A stretch of 64,000 bases of DNA from Bacteroidales bacterium (GCA_003249955.1 QKHS01000071.1:1-64000), one strand, 5' to 3'. Counted from the first letter of the stretch, positions 44,865 through 54,473 are shown. Program-made: numbers and translations. The notes: a model not told the origin generated them from the letters alone.

Positions 44865-45302
44865 TTATCCTTTTTTAGTAATAGTTTTATCAATAATTTG
44901 ATTCCCTGACTTAATTTTTAAGTTGTAAACACCGGGAAGTAATTCATCTGTCTTTATTTGAGAGTGACCGTAGCTCTCTGTCATATTTAATTCTTTGGAT
45001 ATAACTTTGTTTCCTGATATGTCATACGCTTCAACAATTACTGTAGTGTTTCCCAGATCTTCAAATACCATATTGATTTCGTTGGTAAAAATGTTGGGAT
45101 AGACAATTACAGATGCCTTAGTTTCCACGTTTGCACTTTTAATCAATTGAGAATTGTCGGGAGAATCTGTTTTTACCGTTTCAAATTGATCCGAAAAAGA
45201 TGTCTGACTTTTTAAATCTGTTGAAATTGCAGAGAAAATAAACACAAAGATTGCTGTTGAAACAAGAACTTTTTTAATCTTTGAATACTGAATGTTTTTC
45301 AT
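44865..45302 (-). CDS. Small secreted protein consisting mainly of a T9SS C-terminal domain
   Basis: This 145-residue protein has a signal peptide (KVLVSTAIFVFIFSAIS), a ~35-residue polar linker without recognisable domain, and a C-terminal ~80-residue type A T9SS sorting domain: VIVYPNIFTNEINMVFEDLG, then VEAYDISGNKVISKELN, then ELLPGVYNLKIKSGNQ. There is no room for a cargo domain. It could be a free anchor-like protein, a regulator of sorting, or the remnant of a lost cargo gene. The upstream region carries three phased direct repeats at 45377-45430, suggesting controlled expression. It stands alone, after the terminator of the PorP/SprF gene. Confidence 0.75.
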   Translation of the reverse strand: MKNIQYSKIKKVLVSTAIFVFIFSAISTDLKSQTSFSDQFETVKTDSPDNSQLIKSANVETKASVIVYPNIFTNEINMVFEDLGNTTVIVEAYDISGNKVISKELNMTESYGHSQIKTDELLPGVYNLKIKSGNQIIDKTITKKG

Positions 45303-45338
45303 AAATAAGGATTTGAGGTTTTTAATATTTTAATGATG

Positions 45339-45346
45339 TAAAAATA
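45339..45346 (-). promoter_or_regulatory. Probable -7 box for small T9SS-tail gene
   Basis: Minus-strand TATTTTTA matches 7 of 8 positions of the Bacteroidota -7 box, 37 bases before the start codon and about 30 bases downstream of the direct-repeat cluster. Confidence 0.3.
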
Positions 45347-45376
45347 TCTATTGTTATTAATACAGCTTCAGGAGAA

Positions 45377-45430
45377 TCAGAATTCGGTCGTTTTAAGTCA
45401 GAATTCGGTCGAAATTTCAAGAATTCGGTA
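45377..45430 (-). promoter_or_regulatory. Three helically phased direct repeats (candidate operator)
   Basis: On the minus strand ACCGAATTCT occurs three times, with plus-strand GAATTCGG beginning at 45380, 45401 and 45421, so the spacing is 21 and 20 bases (two helical turns). Two copies share the longer core CGACCGAATTCTGA. The cluster sits upstream of the probable -7 box, where an activator would bind. Direct repeats two turns apart are the geometry used by LytTR-type response regulators; the identity of the binder is a guess. Confidence 0.5.
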
Positions 45431-45448
45431 ATGGAATGCGTTTTTTAC

Positions 45449-45482
45449 AAAAAATCCCCCCTGAAAAACAGGGAGGATTTCT
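45449..45482 (-). terminator. Terminator of adhesin-PorP/SprF operon
   Basis: On the minus strand AAATCCTCCCTG pairs with CAGGGGGGATTT around a TTTTT loop (one mismatch), followed by T-rich sequence. It lies just after the PorP/SprF stop. Confidence 0.8.
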
Positions 45483-45500
45483 TGTTGTTTTGAGTAAGTA

Positions 45501-46412
45501 TTAATATTTGCTTTTTCCGGAACTTTTTGCTTTTACAGGAATTCTGTATTTAAGCATGAGCTCGTATGAACCGCTTTGATAGGCTGCAATGTCTGATGTA
45601 GCAAAATCTACAGCAAACCCGAAATCAAATTCCTTATATCTTAGTCCTAAGAGAGTAACAATATCTCCGGCAGTTCTGTAAGAAATACCAAGCCAGTAGT
45701 TCTTTTGGTAAATTGCTCTTACATTTAGATCGAACTGAGAAGGGGCCTTAAATGTAGTTTTAATTAAAGCAGATGGTTCCAGTTCAAATTCAGGATTAAG
45801 TTCAAATTTGTATCCACCCATGAGATTGTAGTGTCTGACCAGTCTTGTCATGAGAATTTCCTGATTGCCGATTTTAACAGGCAGTCCTATCATTTGATTT
45901 GCAGAAATACCTGCAAAATAATTCTCGTGGTATAGATAAATACCAAAGTCTGATTCAGGAACAAACTTTGACTCACGTGTTCCGTAAAGGTTAGGGTCTG
46001 AATCATCAAGAGCAATAAGTTCCGTATAATCAAGCTGATACTGGAATGCCTGAAATGATAATCCGAATGCAAGTTTTGCGTCGGTGAACACAGGCAGTAT
46101 GTAGGAATAGTTAAGCTGGATACCGAGTTTCCGTTCGTGACCGAATCTGTCAACAAACAAAACTCCTCCTACACCCATGTTGTAATTTTCAAAACAATAA
46201 TGAGCACTTAATGTCTGGGTAGAAGGGGCATTGTCGAAACCAACCCATTGCTCCCGTACTGCAAGTTGTACAGGCAAATCTTTTTCACTACCTGTTACGC
46301 CGGGGTTAATAAGCATTCTGTTAAACATGTACTGACTGTATAAAGGAAGTTGTTGTGCGTTAATTGCTCCGTAAATTCCTAATGCGAATATTATAATTAT
46401 TATCTTTTTCAT
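45501..46412 (-). CDS. PorP/SprF-family type IX secretion membrane protein
   Basis: This 303-residue outer-membrane protein belongs to the PorP/SprF family. In Flavobacterium johnsoniae, SprF is needed to export the adhesin SprB, and related proteins serve individual type B cargos. The signal peptide (IIIIIFALGIYGAINA) is followed by the family opening QQLPLYSQYMFNRMLINPG and VQLAVREQWVGFDNAPSTQT. The rest alternates as barrel strands and ends LMLKYRIPVKAK. It starts 12 bases after the SprB-like adhesin gene on the same strand, making it the probable dedicated export partner of that protein. A terminator follows it. Confidence 0.92.
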   Translation of the reverse strand: MKKIIIIIFALGIYGAINAQQLPLYSQYMFNRMLINPGVTGSEKDLPVQLAVREQWVGFDNAPSTQTLSAHYCFENYNMGVGGVLFVDRFGHERKLGIQLNYSYILPVFTDAKLAFGLSFQAFQYQLDYTELIALDDSDPNLYGTRESKFVPESDFGIYLYHENYFAGISANQMIGLPVKIGNQEILMTRLVRHYNLMGGYKFELNPEFELEPSALIKTTFKAPSQFDLNVRAIYQKNYWLGISYRTAGDIVTLLGLRYKEFDFGFAVDFATSDIAAYQSGSYELMLKYRIPVKAKSSGKSKY

Positions 46413-46424
46413 ATCTGTAAATTA

Positions 46425-49400
46425 TTAACGGATTAAACTTATTGTTCCTTTATGTGTATCATCATTATTTACAATAAGAATGAATACATATGATCCTGAC
46501 GGCAGTTCTTTATCTTTTCGTTTTCCGTCCCATTGGTTTACAGGATCGGCATATTCTATTCCTGTACCATCGAAAACAAATACTTCGTCACCCCATCTTG
46601 TGAATATTCTGATACTTACATTGTCATATGCTTCAATTCCCTGAATTTTCCATCTGTCATTATATCCGTCCGCATCAGGAGTAATAACTGTAGGAACCAG
46701 TAAATCAGCAATCGGAGTTTTCAGGACAATGATTTTTGAAGTGTCAGAATCTCCGCACAAACCGTCAATTGTATAAATTATTTCAAATTCACCCACGCCG
46801 GATATTTCGGGATCAAAAATTCCGGATGCATCAATGCCTGTACCTGACCATATACCTCCGGAGTTTGCTGTATGAATAATAACAGGTTCATCATCTTCGT
46901 AAAGAGAATCAACCGGCGTAATTGTTGCATCAGACACAGAGTTAATTGTAAGATATACTGTATCTGAATCTCCGCACAGGCCATTGTACGAATAAATTAC
47001 CTGATGAACTCCGGTGCCTGCATCAGGGATGAAAAGAGCTCCGGTAAGTTCATTGACACCGGTTCCGGTCCATGTTCCGCCTTCGGTATTTGCGGTTAGT
47101 ATAATGCTATCTTCATAGTTGCAGAACACTGTTTTGGAAGTAATTGTGGCATCAAATAAATCAAGAACACTTAAAATGATTTCATCACTATCACCGCATG
47201 TTCCGGTTATGGTATAAGTAATTGTGTGATTGCCTGTACCTGCAGTTTCGGGATCAAAGAAACCGTTTGCAGGATTTACTGCTGTTCCTGACCATGTTCC
47301 GCCTATCTGGGCTGCCGAAAGAACTACAGGGTCGTCAGTTCTGCAAAATGGTCCGGCAGGTGTAATAGTAGCATCTGCAGAAGGAGAAACGACAATTGTA
47401 ATATCGTCAGAACTTCCGCATGTCCCGGAATATGAATAATTAATTACATGATTTCCGGCTCCTGCCTCTCCCGGATCAAATGTGCCGGTTTCAGAGTTTG
47501 TAATGCCGTTTCCGGTCCATGTTCCACCGGTTGTTGCAGCAGTCAGAATAATCTCATCGTCACCGGAACACATTGGAGGAACCTGAGTAATTGTGGCATC
47601 AAATGGAGGTAATACTGTAATAACAATATCTTTGATGTCGCCACAATCTCCCGGAATTACATAAGTAATTGTGTGATCGCCGACACCTGCTGTTTCAGGA
47701 TCAAATAGCCCGGTAGCAGGATTAATTGCATCTCCGCTCCATGTTCCTCCGCTTTGTAAAGCTGTAATTACAACCGGACCGCCGGTAACACAGAAAGGTC
47801 CTGCTGCATTTATTGTTGCATCTGCTTTCTGAACAACAGAAATAGTAATGTTATCTGAGCTTCCGCAAAGTCCTGAATATGAATAGATTATAGTATGATT
47901 TCCTGCTCCGGCAATACCAGGGTTAAAAATTCCGGCATCCGCATCTGTGATTCCGTTACCGGCCCATGTTCCTCCGGCAGTAGCTGCTGTTAGTGTTATT
48001 GGTGCTGCATTTGAACACATAGGTGCTACAGGATTGATAGTTGCGTCAAATAATTCTGCAACATTTACCGTTATTTCATCGGTATCTCCGCATGTGCCGG
48101 AAATAGTATAAGTTATAGTGTGGTCACCGGCCCCGGCAATTTCAGGATCGAAAAATCCTGTTGAAGGGTTTATTGCGTCTCCTGACCATGTTCCTCCAAC
48201 CTGGGCGGCGGTTATTACCAAAGGATCATCTGCAACACATAATGGCTCGACCGGATTTATTGTAGCATCTGCTGACGGAAGTACCGTAACGGTAACGTTC
48301 TGACAAACAGTGACTCCACATGTATTTTCCCATCGGCCGTAATAAGTCGTCGTTACTTCAGGAGATTCGATTGTTAAAGGATTCCCGGACCCCACAGGAG
48401 TGCCTCCACATGATTCTGTAAACCAATATACGTTTTCACCGCTTCCGCCTGTTACAGAAAGATTTATATTTCCGGAATCGCTTGAGCAGAAGTTGTTTAT
48501 GTCTGTCTGAGCAGAAACAGGTGGTTGTGGTAATTCAGAAACACTTACACTAACTGAAGCGCATTCTGAGTTCCCGCAACTGCTTTCATATCTTCCGTAG
48601 TAGGTTGTGTTGACTGTAGGAGAGGGGATGACCAAAGGATTTCCTGTTCCGACAAGACCAACTCCGCATGAACCTGAATACCAGAAAACCTGAGGTCCTG
48701 TTCCCCCGATTAATGAAAGAGATATATTTCCGGTGTCATCTGAGCAAACTGAACTTTGGTCAACTTCTGCCGATACCGGGTCAGAAGGAGAGTCTATTAT
48801 ATTTATTGTCACAGATTCACATGCAGATACACCGCATGAGTTTTCCCATCTTGCAAAATACTCTGTTGTTACAGCAGGTGATTCAATATTTAAAGGATTT
48901 GTTGTTCCGATTTCTGTTCCTTCGCATGCATCTGTAAACCATCGTATTGTAGTTCCGCTTCCGCCGACAGCAGAAAGATTTATTGTTCCAGCATCGTCAA
49001 CACATAAATTATTCCCGTCAGAAGTTACAAATGTCGGAGCTACAGGTTGTGTAATAACATTTACAATTACAAAAGCACAGGAGCTTACACCACATGAGTT
49101 TTCCCATCTTGCATAATAAATTGTATTTTCTTCGGGAGATTCTATTGTAAGCGGATTGCCGGTACCGACAGGTGTATCTCCGCAAGAACCGGTGTACCAA
49201 TGAAGTTCTTCGCCACTCCCGCCTGTTGCAGATAATTCAATATTCCCGGCATCGTCAGCGCAGAAATCATTTCTGTCTGAGAGTGCACTGATTGGCGCAA
49301 CAGGAAGTGGATTTACCGTAACAGTATAACTTACACATGTTGTGTTTCCGCAGGTATTTTCCCATCTTGCATAATATGTTGTTGTAGTTTCAGGCGATGG

Positions 49401-52400
49401 AATAACCAAAGGATTGCCTGTGCCTGCTGACGAACCTCCGCATGAGCCTGTAAACCACTGAACTAAAGATCCTGAGCCACCGGCAACAGAAAGAGATATG
49501 TTTCCTGCATCGTCTGCACAAAAGTTATTGATGTCCGACGTGGCAGACGTAGGTTCAACAGGTGGGTCAACAACTGTTACAACAGTATTTGTACATGCTG
49601 AAACACCGCATGAATTTTCCCATCTTACATAATAGGTTGTAGTTCCGGAAGGAGATTCGATATTTAGCGGATTGCCGGTGCCTATGTTGGTGCCTCCGCA
49701 AGCAGTTGTAAACCATACAGGATTGTCTCCGCTTCCGCCTGCTACAGTCAGATTTATGGTTCCGGCATCGTCGTTGCAGAAGTTGTTCCTGTCTGATGAT
49801 GCAAAAGAAGGTGTTGCCGGCAAGGGGCTTACATTTACAGTGTAGGTAGCAGTTGCTGTCTGAGGAGCGCAGGTGTTATTACTGGTTACTGTCAGTGTCA
49901 GTGTTACCGCAGTTCCTGCATCAGCAGCTCCGGCAGTGTATTCAGGAGTTAACGAAGTGCTTCCTGCTGTAATTGATCCGGCACCGTTTTCTGTCCATGA
50001 AATTGTCCCGTTTGCATATGTTGCACCACTTACTATTGCTGAAGCATCGGGGCAAATTGTTTGAGAACCTCCTGCTGTAGCTGTTGGCAATGCATCAACC
50101 GAAACTGTTACACCTGTACAGGTAGTTGTATTGCAGTCTCCTGAATATCTTGCATAATAAGTTGTGTTTGAAGTTAAAGTCTGAGATACTACCAGAGGGT
50201 TTCCTGTTCCGATAAGTGTTCCTCCGCAACTGGTCGTGTACCATTGAACGACTGCGCCGGTACCTGCAGTTCCGCCTGATGCTGTGAGCGTAATGTTTGT
50301 TGTTACACCCGAGCAAACAGTTGAAGGATTTGCAGTAGCAAGGGTTGGAGCAACAGAGTTGGTTTTTGAAGAAACAGTTACAGATGCCTCTGCAGGGCTT
50401 CCGCAATCGCTGGTAACTCTTGCGTAATAAGTTCCGGGGCCTACAGTTAAAGGATTTGCCGGGCCAAGATTGGTTCCTGTTCCGCCTGTTCCTGTCCACC
50501 ATGTCAAAACAGCGTTTGTTCCGCTGATTCCGTTTGCTGTAACCGTTGTCGAAGATGATGAGCAGATAGGGCTAACGGAAGCAGTTGCAGATGTAATACC
50601 TGAACCTGTGCTTATATTAACAGTAGTACTTGTGCATGTTGTCGTGTTACAATCACCGGAATATCTTGCATAATATGTTGTAGCAGATGCCAATGTTTGA
50701 GAAACTACCAGCGGATTTCCTGTTCCGACTAATGTCCCGCCACAGCTTGAAGTGTACCATTGAACAACAGCTCCGGTTCCTAAAGTACCGCCGGAAGCTG
50801 TAAGAGTAATATTTGTCGGCACACCTGAGCATACAGATGCCGGGCTTGCTGTTGCAGAAGAAGGTGCAACAGAATTAATTTTAGCGGCTACACTTACAGA
50901 AGCTTCCACAGCACCTCCGCAGTCTCCTGTAACTCTTGCATAATAAGTTCCGGGGCCAACAGTTAAAGGATTGGAAGAACCAAGGTTTGTTCCTGTACCA
51001 CCACTTCCTGTCCACCATGTTAATGTTGCGTTTGTTCCTGTAATGCCATTTGCTGTAATTGTAGTAGTTGAAGATGAACATATAGGACTTGCAGCAGCAG
51101 TGGCAGAAGTAATTCCTGCATTTGTGTTAACACTTACTGTTGTACTTGTGCAGGTTGTTGTATTACAGTCACCGGAATATCTTGCATAATATGTTGTAGC
51201 AGATGCCAATGTTTGAGAAACTACAAGCGGATTTCCTGTTCCGACTAAGGTTCCGCCACAGCTTGAAGTGTACCACTGAACAACAGCTCCGGTTCCTAAA
51301 GTACCGCCGGAAGCTGTAAGAGTAATATTTGTCGGCACACCTGAGCATACAGATGCCGGACTTGCTGTTGCAGAAACCGGTGCAACGGAATTTGTTTTAG
51401 CAGCTACGGTAACAGATGCTTCAACAGCACTTCCGCAGTCTCCTGTAACTCTTGCATAATAAGTTCCGGGGCCTACAGTCAAAGGATTTGAAGAACCAAG
51501 ATTTGTCCCTGTTCCTCCGCTACCTGTCCACCATGTTAATACTGCGTTTGTTCCTGTAACTCCGTTTGCTGTTACGGTAGTTGTAGAAGAAGAGCATATC
51601 GGGCTTGCAGTTGCAGTTGCAGAAGTTATGCCCACATTGGTTTTTATATTTACAGATGTGCTTATACAACCGGTAGTGTTGCAATCTCCTGAGTAACGGG
51701 CATAATAAGTAGTAGTTGAGGACAGAGTCTGAGAAACTACCAGCGGATTTCCTGTTCCTACCAGAGTCCCGCCGCAGCTTGATTTATACCATTGAACGAC
51801 GGCTCCGGTTCCTACAGTTCCGCCTGATGCTGTTAAGGTAATATTGGTTGCAACGCCGGAACAAACTGAAGACGGACTTGCAGTTGCCGATGTGGGGTCA
51901 ACAGAAATTGTTTTGGAAGCAACAGTTACGGATGCCTCAACAGGTCCTCCGCAATCACCGGTAACTCTTGCATAGTATGTTCCCGGACCAACGGTCAGCG
52001 GATTTGATGAGCCTAAGTTAGAGCCTGTTCCGCCGGCTCCTGTCCACCATGTTAATACTGCATTTGTACCTGTAACGCCATTTGCTGTGATAGTTGTGGT
52101 TGACGACGGACATATAGGGCTTGCTGCTGCTGTGGCAGAAGTAATGCCGACATCTGTTTTAACACTGACACTTACAGTTGCACAGGAAGTACTGTACATA
52201 GAACAATCAGTATCGTAAGTTCTTGCGTAATAAGTTGTATTTGACGTTGGAGAAACAGAAATTGAATTTCCTGTATTTACATATGTGCCTCCACACGAAC
52301 CTGTGTACCAGTGCACCTGCTCTCCGTTTGTACCCGGAGTTGCAGATAATGTAGAACTGCTGCCGTTACATATTGCAGAAGGACTTGCACTTATGGCAGT

Positions 52401-54473
52401 TGGAGTTCCCACAGGATAGTCAATAACTGTCAGTTGATAGTTTCCGTAAATTAATGAGGAGTTGTAATATCCTACGGAAACATAATATGTTGTTGAAGCT
52501 GCAGAGCATAAATAAATCAGTGAAGTAGTTCCGCTGCCATCATCATCATCACATTCTACTTCAGTCATGGCGCCACATGATCCGGTATAAATATGCAATT
52601 CAGTATCAAAATTAGTCCCTGCATTGTCGGTTGAAATAAGCATCCTGTTGCCGGTACCTGTAAACTTAAACCAGACATTTGCCCCATAACCTGAGCAGCC
52701 GGAACCGGCCGGAATATCATTGCTTGCACAATTATTTGACATTACTCCGCTGTTATAAGGTAAAGAAGAGATGTTTATGGCGTTTGCACAGTTATCATTT
52801 GAAGGATACGGAGTTACTGTAAGATTAACGGTATTACTGGTTTCTGTTCCGCATGCGTTTGTTACTATGCAATAATAGCTTCCGCTGGCAGATGCTGTGT
52901 ATGATGATCCGGTTTGTCCTGATATTGCTCCGGCTCCGTTGTACCATTGATAACTGATTGGTCCGGTTCCTGTTGCGGTAACAGAATATGTAACAGAGTT
53001 TCCCTGACAAATTGTTGAAGATGCCGGAGTTGGTTGAGTTGTAATTGCAACAGGAATACAGGTTATCCAATGAGAAATGAAACCATCGTCACCATAACTT
53101 CCTTCGGTAAGCGGAGTTGAATTACCGTCGGGGTCAACGTTTACAGAAATGCTGAAATCAGTGCCAAAGAAAAACCCGTTTGTGATGTCAGCTTCAACAG
53201 ATTTATAATAAGATGCAGATGCCGGTTCGCAGGCTCTTACAGCCCAATTAAAGCTTTGATCTGAATTTAAGCTTAGTACTGCACCTGTCCATCCGTTACT
53301 TGTAATGTTTGTAGTTCCTGATCCCGGATCGAAGTCCTGTGTTCCGGTTGGGACAGTACTTGCAATCAGTATCTGGGTGTTGGATAATGACATTGATGGC
53401 CTTTGAACATTAAAAGGAAGATTGTAACCCCATGAAACAGTAAGATCGCTGTTTTTCAGTCGTAAAAGAGCTACAGAAGATGAGGTGCCGGATGAAGCTG
53501 AAGTAAGATAGTAAGTTCCCGATCCCTGCTGAAAGTCTATAGTTCCGGTGTATTGAGTTGCAAAGTACATGTATGTTCCGTCAAGTTCAATATTGTAGCC
53601 ACGTTCGTATTGAGCTCCGCCAAATGAATAGGCATAATTGTATGCACCTGTACTACACAGATAACTTGCAAGAAAAATATCTGTATTTCCGACAGAAGTG
53701 AGATTGTTTACTCCTGCGTCGGGATTAAAATCTACAGTATTGTAAAAACCTCCGGTAACATAGAGATATGTTCCGTCAGTTTCTATGTCGTAACATTCTT
53801 CATAACCGGTTCCGCCAAATGTTTTTACCCATTGAAAAGCTCCTGTTGAAGCAGTAAATTTTGCAATGTATGCATCATAGCCGCCAACAGCAGTTTTTAG
53901 TGTTGACCCTGCAGTCGGGTCAAGGTCAACATTGGTTCCTGTAAACCTGTTGAAAAAATATAAATTTCCACTTTCATCCAGTGCAATAGAGCCTTCCTGT
54001 GTTGTTGATTCATATCCCTTCATAGTATAATAATATGTCTGAACACCGGCAGCAGTATATCTGGCAAGAAAGCATGCCAGTTCTCCTGCATACTGTTCTC
54101 CTGAAACATAAACATTGCCGGCAGCATCAACGGCTAATGCATTTCCGGCACCTAATCCCTGAGCGGAAACTATATGCTGCGCCCAAAGAAAGTTCCCGTT
54201 TGCATCATATTTTGCAACATAAGGATCTTCGCTGTACCATGAACCATAGTAAGATGTTAAATCTCCTCCTGCAGCACTCGGGTTAAAATCAACAACTCCT
54301 TCAAAATTACCTGTAATAAAAATGTTTCCGTCTTTATCTGTGGCAATTGCATTAACTTTTACCTGACCCGATTCTGCACTGGTTTGGTCAAGTTGTGTAA
54401 CCCATTCCACCTCCTGAGAATACAAATTAAAGAGTGTCACAAAACACAATAAGCTAAGAAAAATCTTTTTCAT
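46425..54473 (-). CDS. SprB-like giant adhesin with Ig-like repeats and type B (CHU_C) T9SS tail
   Basis: This is a 2682-residue secreted adhesin. After the signal peptide (IFLSLLCFVTLFNLYSQ) come SBBP-type beta-propeller repeats at ~20-480 (IATDKDGNIFITGNFEGVVD). An Ig module (~485-560) and a PPC-like domain (~570-690) follow, then three repeat families. Four exact 172-residue double-Ig repeats (~770-1460) open with GITSATAAASPIC. After a GGSQTIC linker come six ~86-residue repeats opening with DxNNFC and containing TTYYARWEN (~1555-2060), then seven ~75-residue repeats opening with DATIxP and containing GGTWSG (~2060-2585). The end is a CHU_C domain (LVPTVITPDADGYNDRWKI ... IRIFTRWGDEVF). 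The following PorP/SprF gene mirrors the sprB-sprF arrangement. Likely a motility or attachment adhesin. Confidence 0.9.
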   Translation of the reverse strand: MKKIFLSLLCFVTLFNLYSQEVEWVTQLDQTSAESGQVKVNAIATDKDGNIFITGNFEGVVDFNPSAAGGDLTSYYGSWYSEDPYVAKYDANGNFLWAQHIVSAQGLGAGNALAVDAAGNVYVSGEQYAGELACFLARYTAAGVQTYYYTMKGYESTTQEGSIALDESGNLYFFNRFTGTNVDLDPTAGSTLKTAVGGYDAYIAKFTASTGAFQWVKTFGGTGYEECYDIETDGTYLYVTGGFYNTVDFNPDAGVNNLTSVGNTDIFLASYLCSTGAYNYAYSFGGAQYERGYNIELDGTYMYFATQYTGTIDFQQGSGTYYLTSASSGTSSSVALLRLKNSDLTVSWGYNLPFNVQRPSMSLSNTQILIASTVPTGTQDFDPGSGTTNITSNGWTGAVLSLNSDQSFNWAVRACEPASASYYKSVEADITNGFFFGTDFSISVNVDPDGNSTPLTEGSYGDDGFISHWITCIPVAITTQPTPASSTICQGNSVTYSVTATGTGPISYQWYNGAGAISGQTGSSYTASASGSYYCIVTNACGTETSNTVNLTVTPYPSNDNCANAINISSLPYNSGVMSNNCASNDIPAGSGCSGYGANVWFKFTGTGNRMLISTDNAGTNFDTELHIYTGSCGAMTEVECDDDDGSGTTSLIYLCSAASTTYYVSVGYYNSSLIYGNYQLTVIDYPVGTPTAISASPSAICNGSSSTLSATPGTNGEQVHWYTGSCGGTYVNTGNSISVSPTSNTTYYARTYDTDCSMYSTSCATVSVSVKTDVGITSATAAASPICPSSTTTITANGVTGTNAVLTWWTGAGGTGSNLGSSNPLTVGPGTYYARVTGDCGGPVEASVTVASKTISVDPTSATASPSSVCSGVATNITLTASGGTVGTGAVVQWYKSSCGGTLVGTGNPLVVSQTLSSTTTYYARYSGDCNTTGCISTSVNIKTNVGITSATATASPICSSSTTTVTANGVTGTNAVLTWWTGSGGTGTNLGSSNPLTVGPGTYYARVTGDCGSAVEASVTVAAKTNSVAPVSATASPASVCSGVPTNITLTASGGTLGTGAVVQWYTSSCGGTLVGTGNPLVVSQTLASATTYYARYSGDCNTTTCTSTTVSVNTNAGITSATAAASPICSSSTTTITANGITGTNATLTWWTGSGGTGTNLGSSNPLTVGPGTYYARVTGDCGGAVEASVSVAAKINSVAPSSATASPASVCSGVPTNITLTASGGTLGTGAVVQWYTSSCGGTLVGTGNPLVVSQTLASATTYYARYSGDCNTTTCTSTTVNISTGSGITSATASVSPICSSSSTTVTANGISGTNAVLTWWTGTGGTGTNLGPANPLTVGPGTYYARVTSDCGSPAEASVTVSSKTNSVAPTLATANPSTVCSGVTTNITLTASGGTAGTGAVVQWYTTSCGGTLIGTGNPLVVSQTLTSNTTYYARYSGDCNTTTCTGVTVSVDALPTATAGGSQTICPDASAIVSGATYANGTISWTENGAGSITAGSTSLTPEYTAGAADAGTAVTLTLTVTSNNTCAPQTATATYTVNVSPLPATPSFASSDRNNFCNDDAGTINLTVAGGSGDNPVWFTTACGGTNIGTGNPLNIESPSGTTTYYVRWENSCGVSACTNTVVTVVDPPVEPTSATSDINNFCADDAGNISLSVAGGSGSLVQWFTGSCGGSSAGTGNPLVIPSPETTTTYYARWENTCGNTTCVSYTVTVNPLPVAPISALSDRNDFCADDAGNIELSATGGSGEELHWYTGSCGDTPVGTGNPLTIESPEENTIYYARWENSCGVSSCAFVIVNVITQPVAPTFVTSDGNNLCVDDAGTINLSAVGGSGTTIRWFTDACEGTEIGTTNPLNIESPAVTTEYFARWENSCGVSACESVTINIIDSPSDPVSAEVDQSSVCSDDTGNISLSLIGGTGPQVFWYSGSCGVGLVGTGNPLVIPSPTVNTTYYGRYESSCGNSECASVSVSVSELPQPPVSAQTDINNFCSSDSGNINLSVTGGSGENVYWFTESCGGTPVGSGNPLTIESPEVTTTYYGRWENTCGVTVCQNVTVTVLPSADATINPVEPLCVADDPLVITAAQVGGTWSGDAINPSTGFFDPEIAGAGDHTITYTISGTCGDTDEITVNVAELFDATINPVAPMCSNAAPITLTAATAGGTWAGNGITDADAGIFNPGIAGAGNHTIIYSYSGLCGSSDNITISVVQKADATINAAGPFCVTGGPVVITALQSGGTWSGDAINPATGLFDPETAGVGDHTITYVIPGDCGDIKDIVITVLPPFDATITQVPPMCSGDDEIILTAATTGGTWTGNGITNSETGTFDPGEAGAGNHVINYSYSGTCGSSDDITIVVSPSADATITPAGPFCRTDDPVVLSAAQIGGTWSGTAVNPANGFFDPETAGTGNHTITYTITGTCGDSDEIILSVLDLFDATITSKTVFCNYEDSIILTANTEGGTWTGTGVNELTGALFIPDAGTGVHQVIYSYNGLCGDSDTVYLTINSVSDATITPVDSLYEDDEPVIIHTANSGGIWSGTGIDASGIFDPEISGVGEFEIIYTIDGLCGDSDTSKIIVLKTPIADLLVPTVITPDADGYNDRWKIQGIEAYDNVSIRIFTRWGDEVFVFDGTGIEYADPVNQWDGKRKDKELPSGSYVFILIVNNDDTHKGTISLIR
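46770..48290 (-). repeat. Seven ~75-residue SprB-like coding repeats
   Basis: Each unit opens DATI-P, has a GGTWSG or GGTWTG core and a HTITY/HxIxY strand, then SGTCGD or SGLCGS. Copies alternate between two subtypes (ADATI and FDATI), so the true period may be a pair. They diverge more than the 516-bp array upstream. Confidence 0.75.
48290..49830 (-). repeat. Six ~86-residue Ig-like coding repeats
   Basis: Units of ~258 bases open with DxNNFCxDDAGNI-L and share GSGNPLxIESP and TTYYARWENxCG. They are moderately diverged at protein and DNA level. Confidence 0.75.
50085..52165 (-). repeat. Four tandem 516-bp coding repeats
   Basis: Equivalent bases at 52141, 51625, 51109 and 50593 are spaced exactly 516 bases three times. 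Long blocks are nearly identical between copies, for example the segments around 50660-50860 and 51180-51380. Each unit encodes two Ig-like halves of ~86 residues. Confidence 0.85.

Noticed and set aside
44857-44876. GGAT-GTT-ATCC hairpin with T-run on the plus strand
   Set aside because: The stem is only four pairs, it overlaps the end of a minus-strand gene, and there is no plus-strand gene to terminate.
45380-45430. CRISPR-like interpretation of the GAATTCGG repeats
   Set aside because: Repeats are only ~10 bases with ~11-base spacers, there are three copies and no cas genes.
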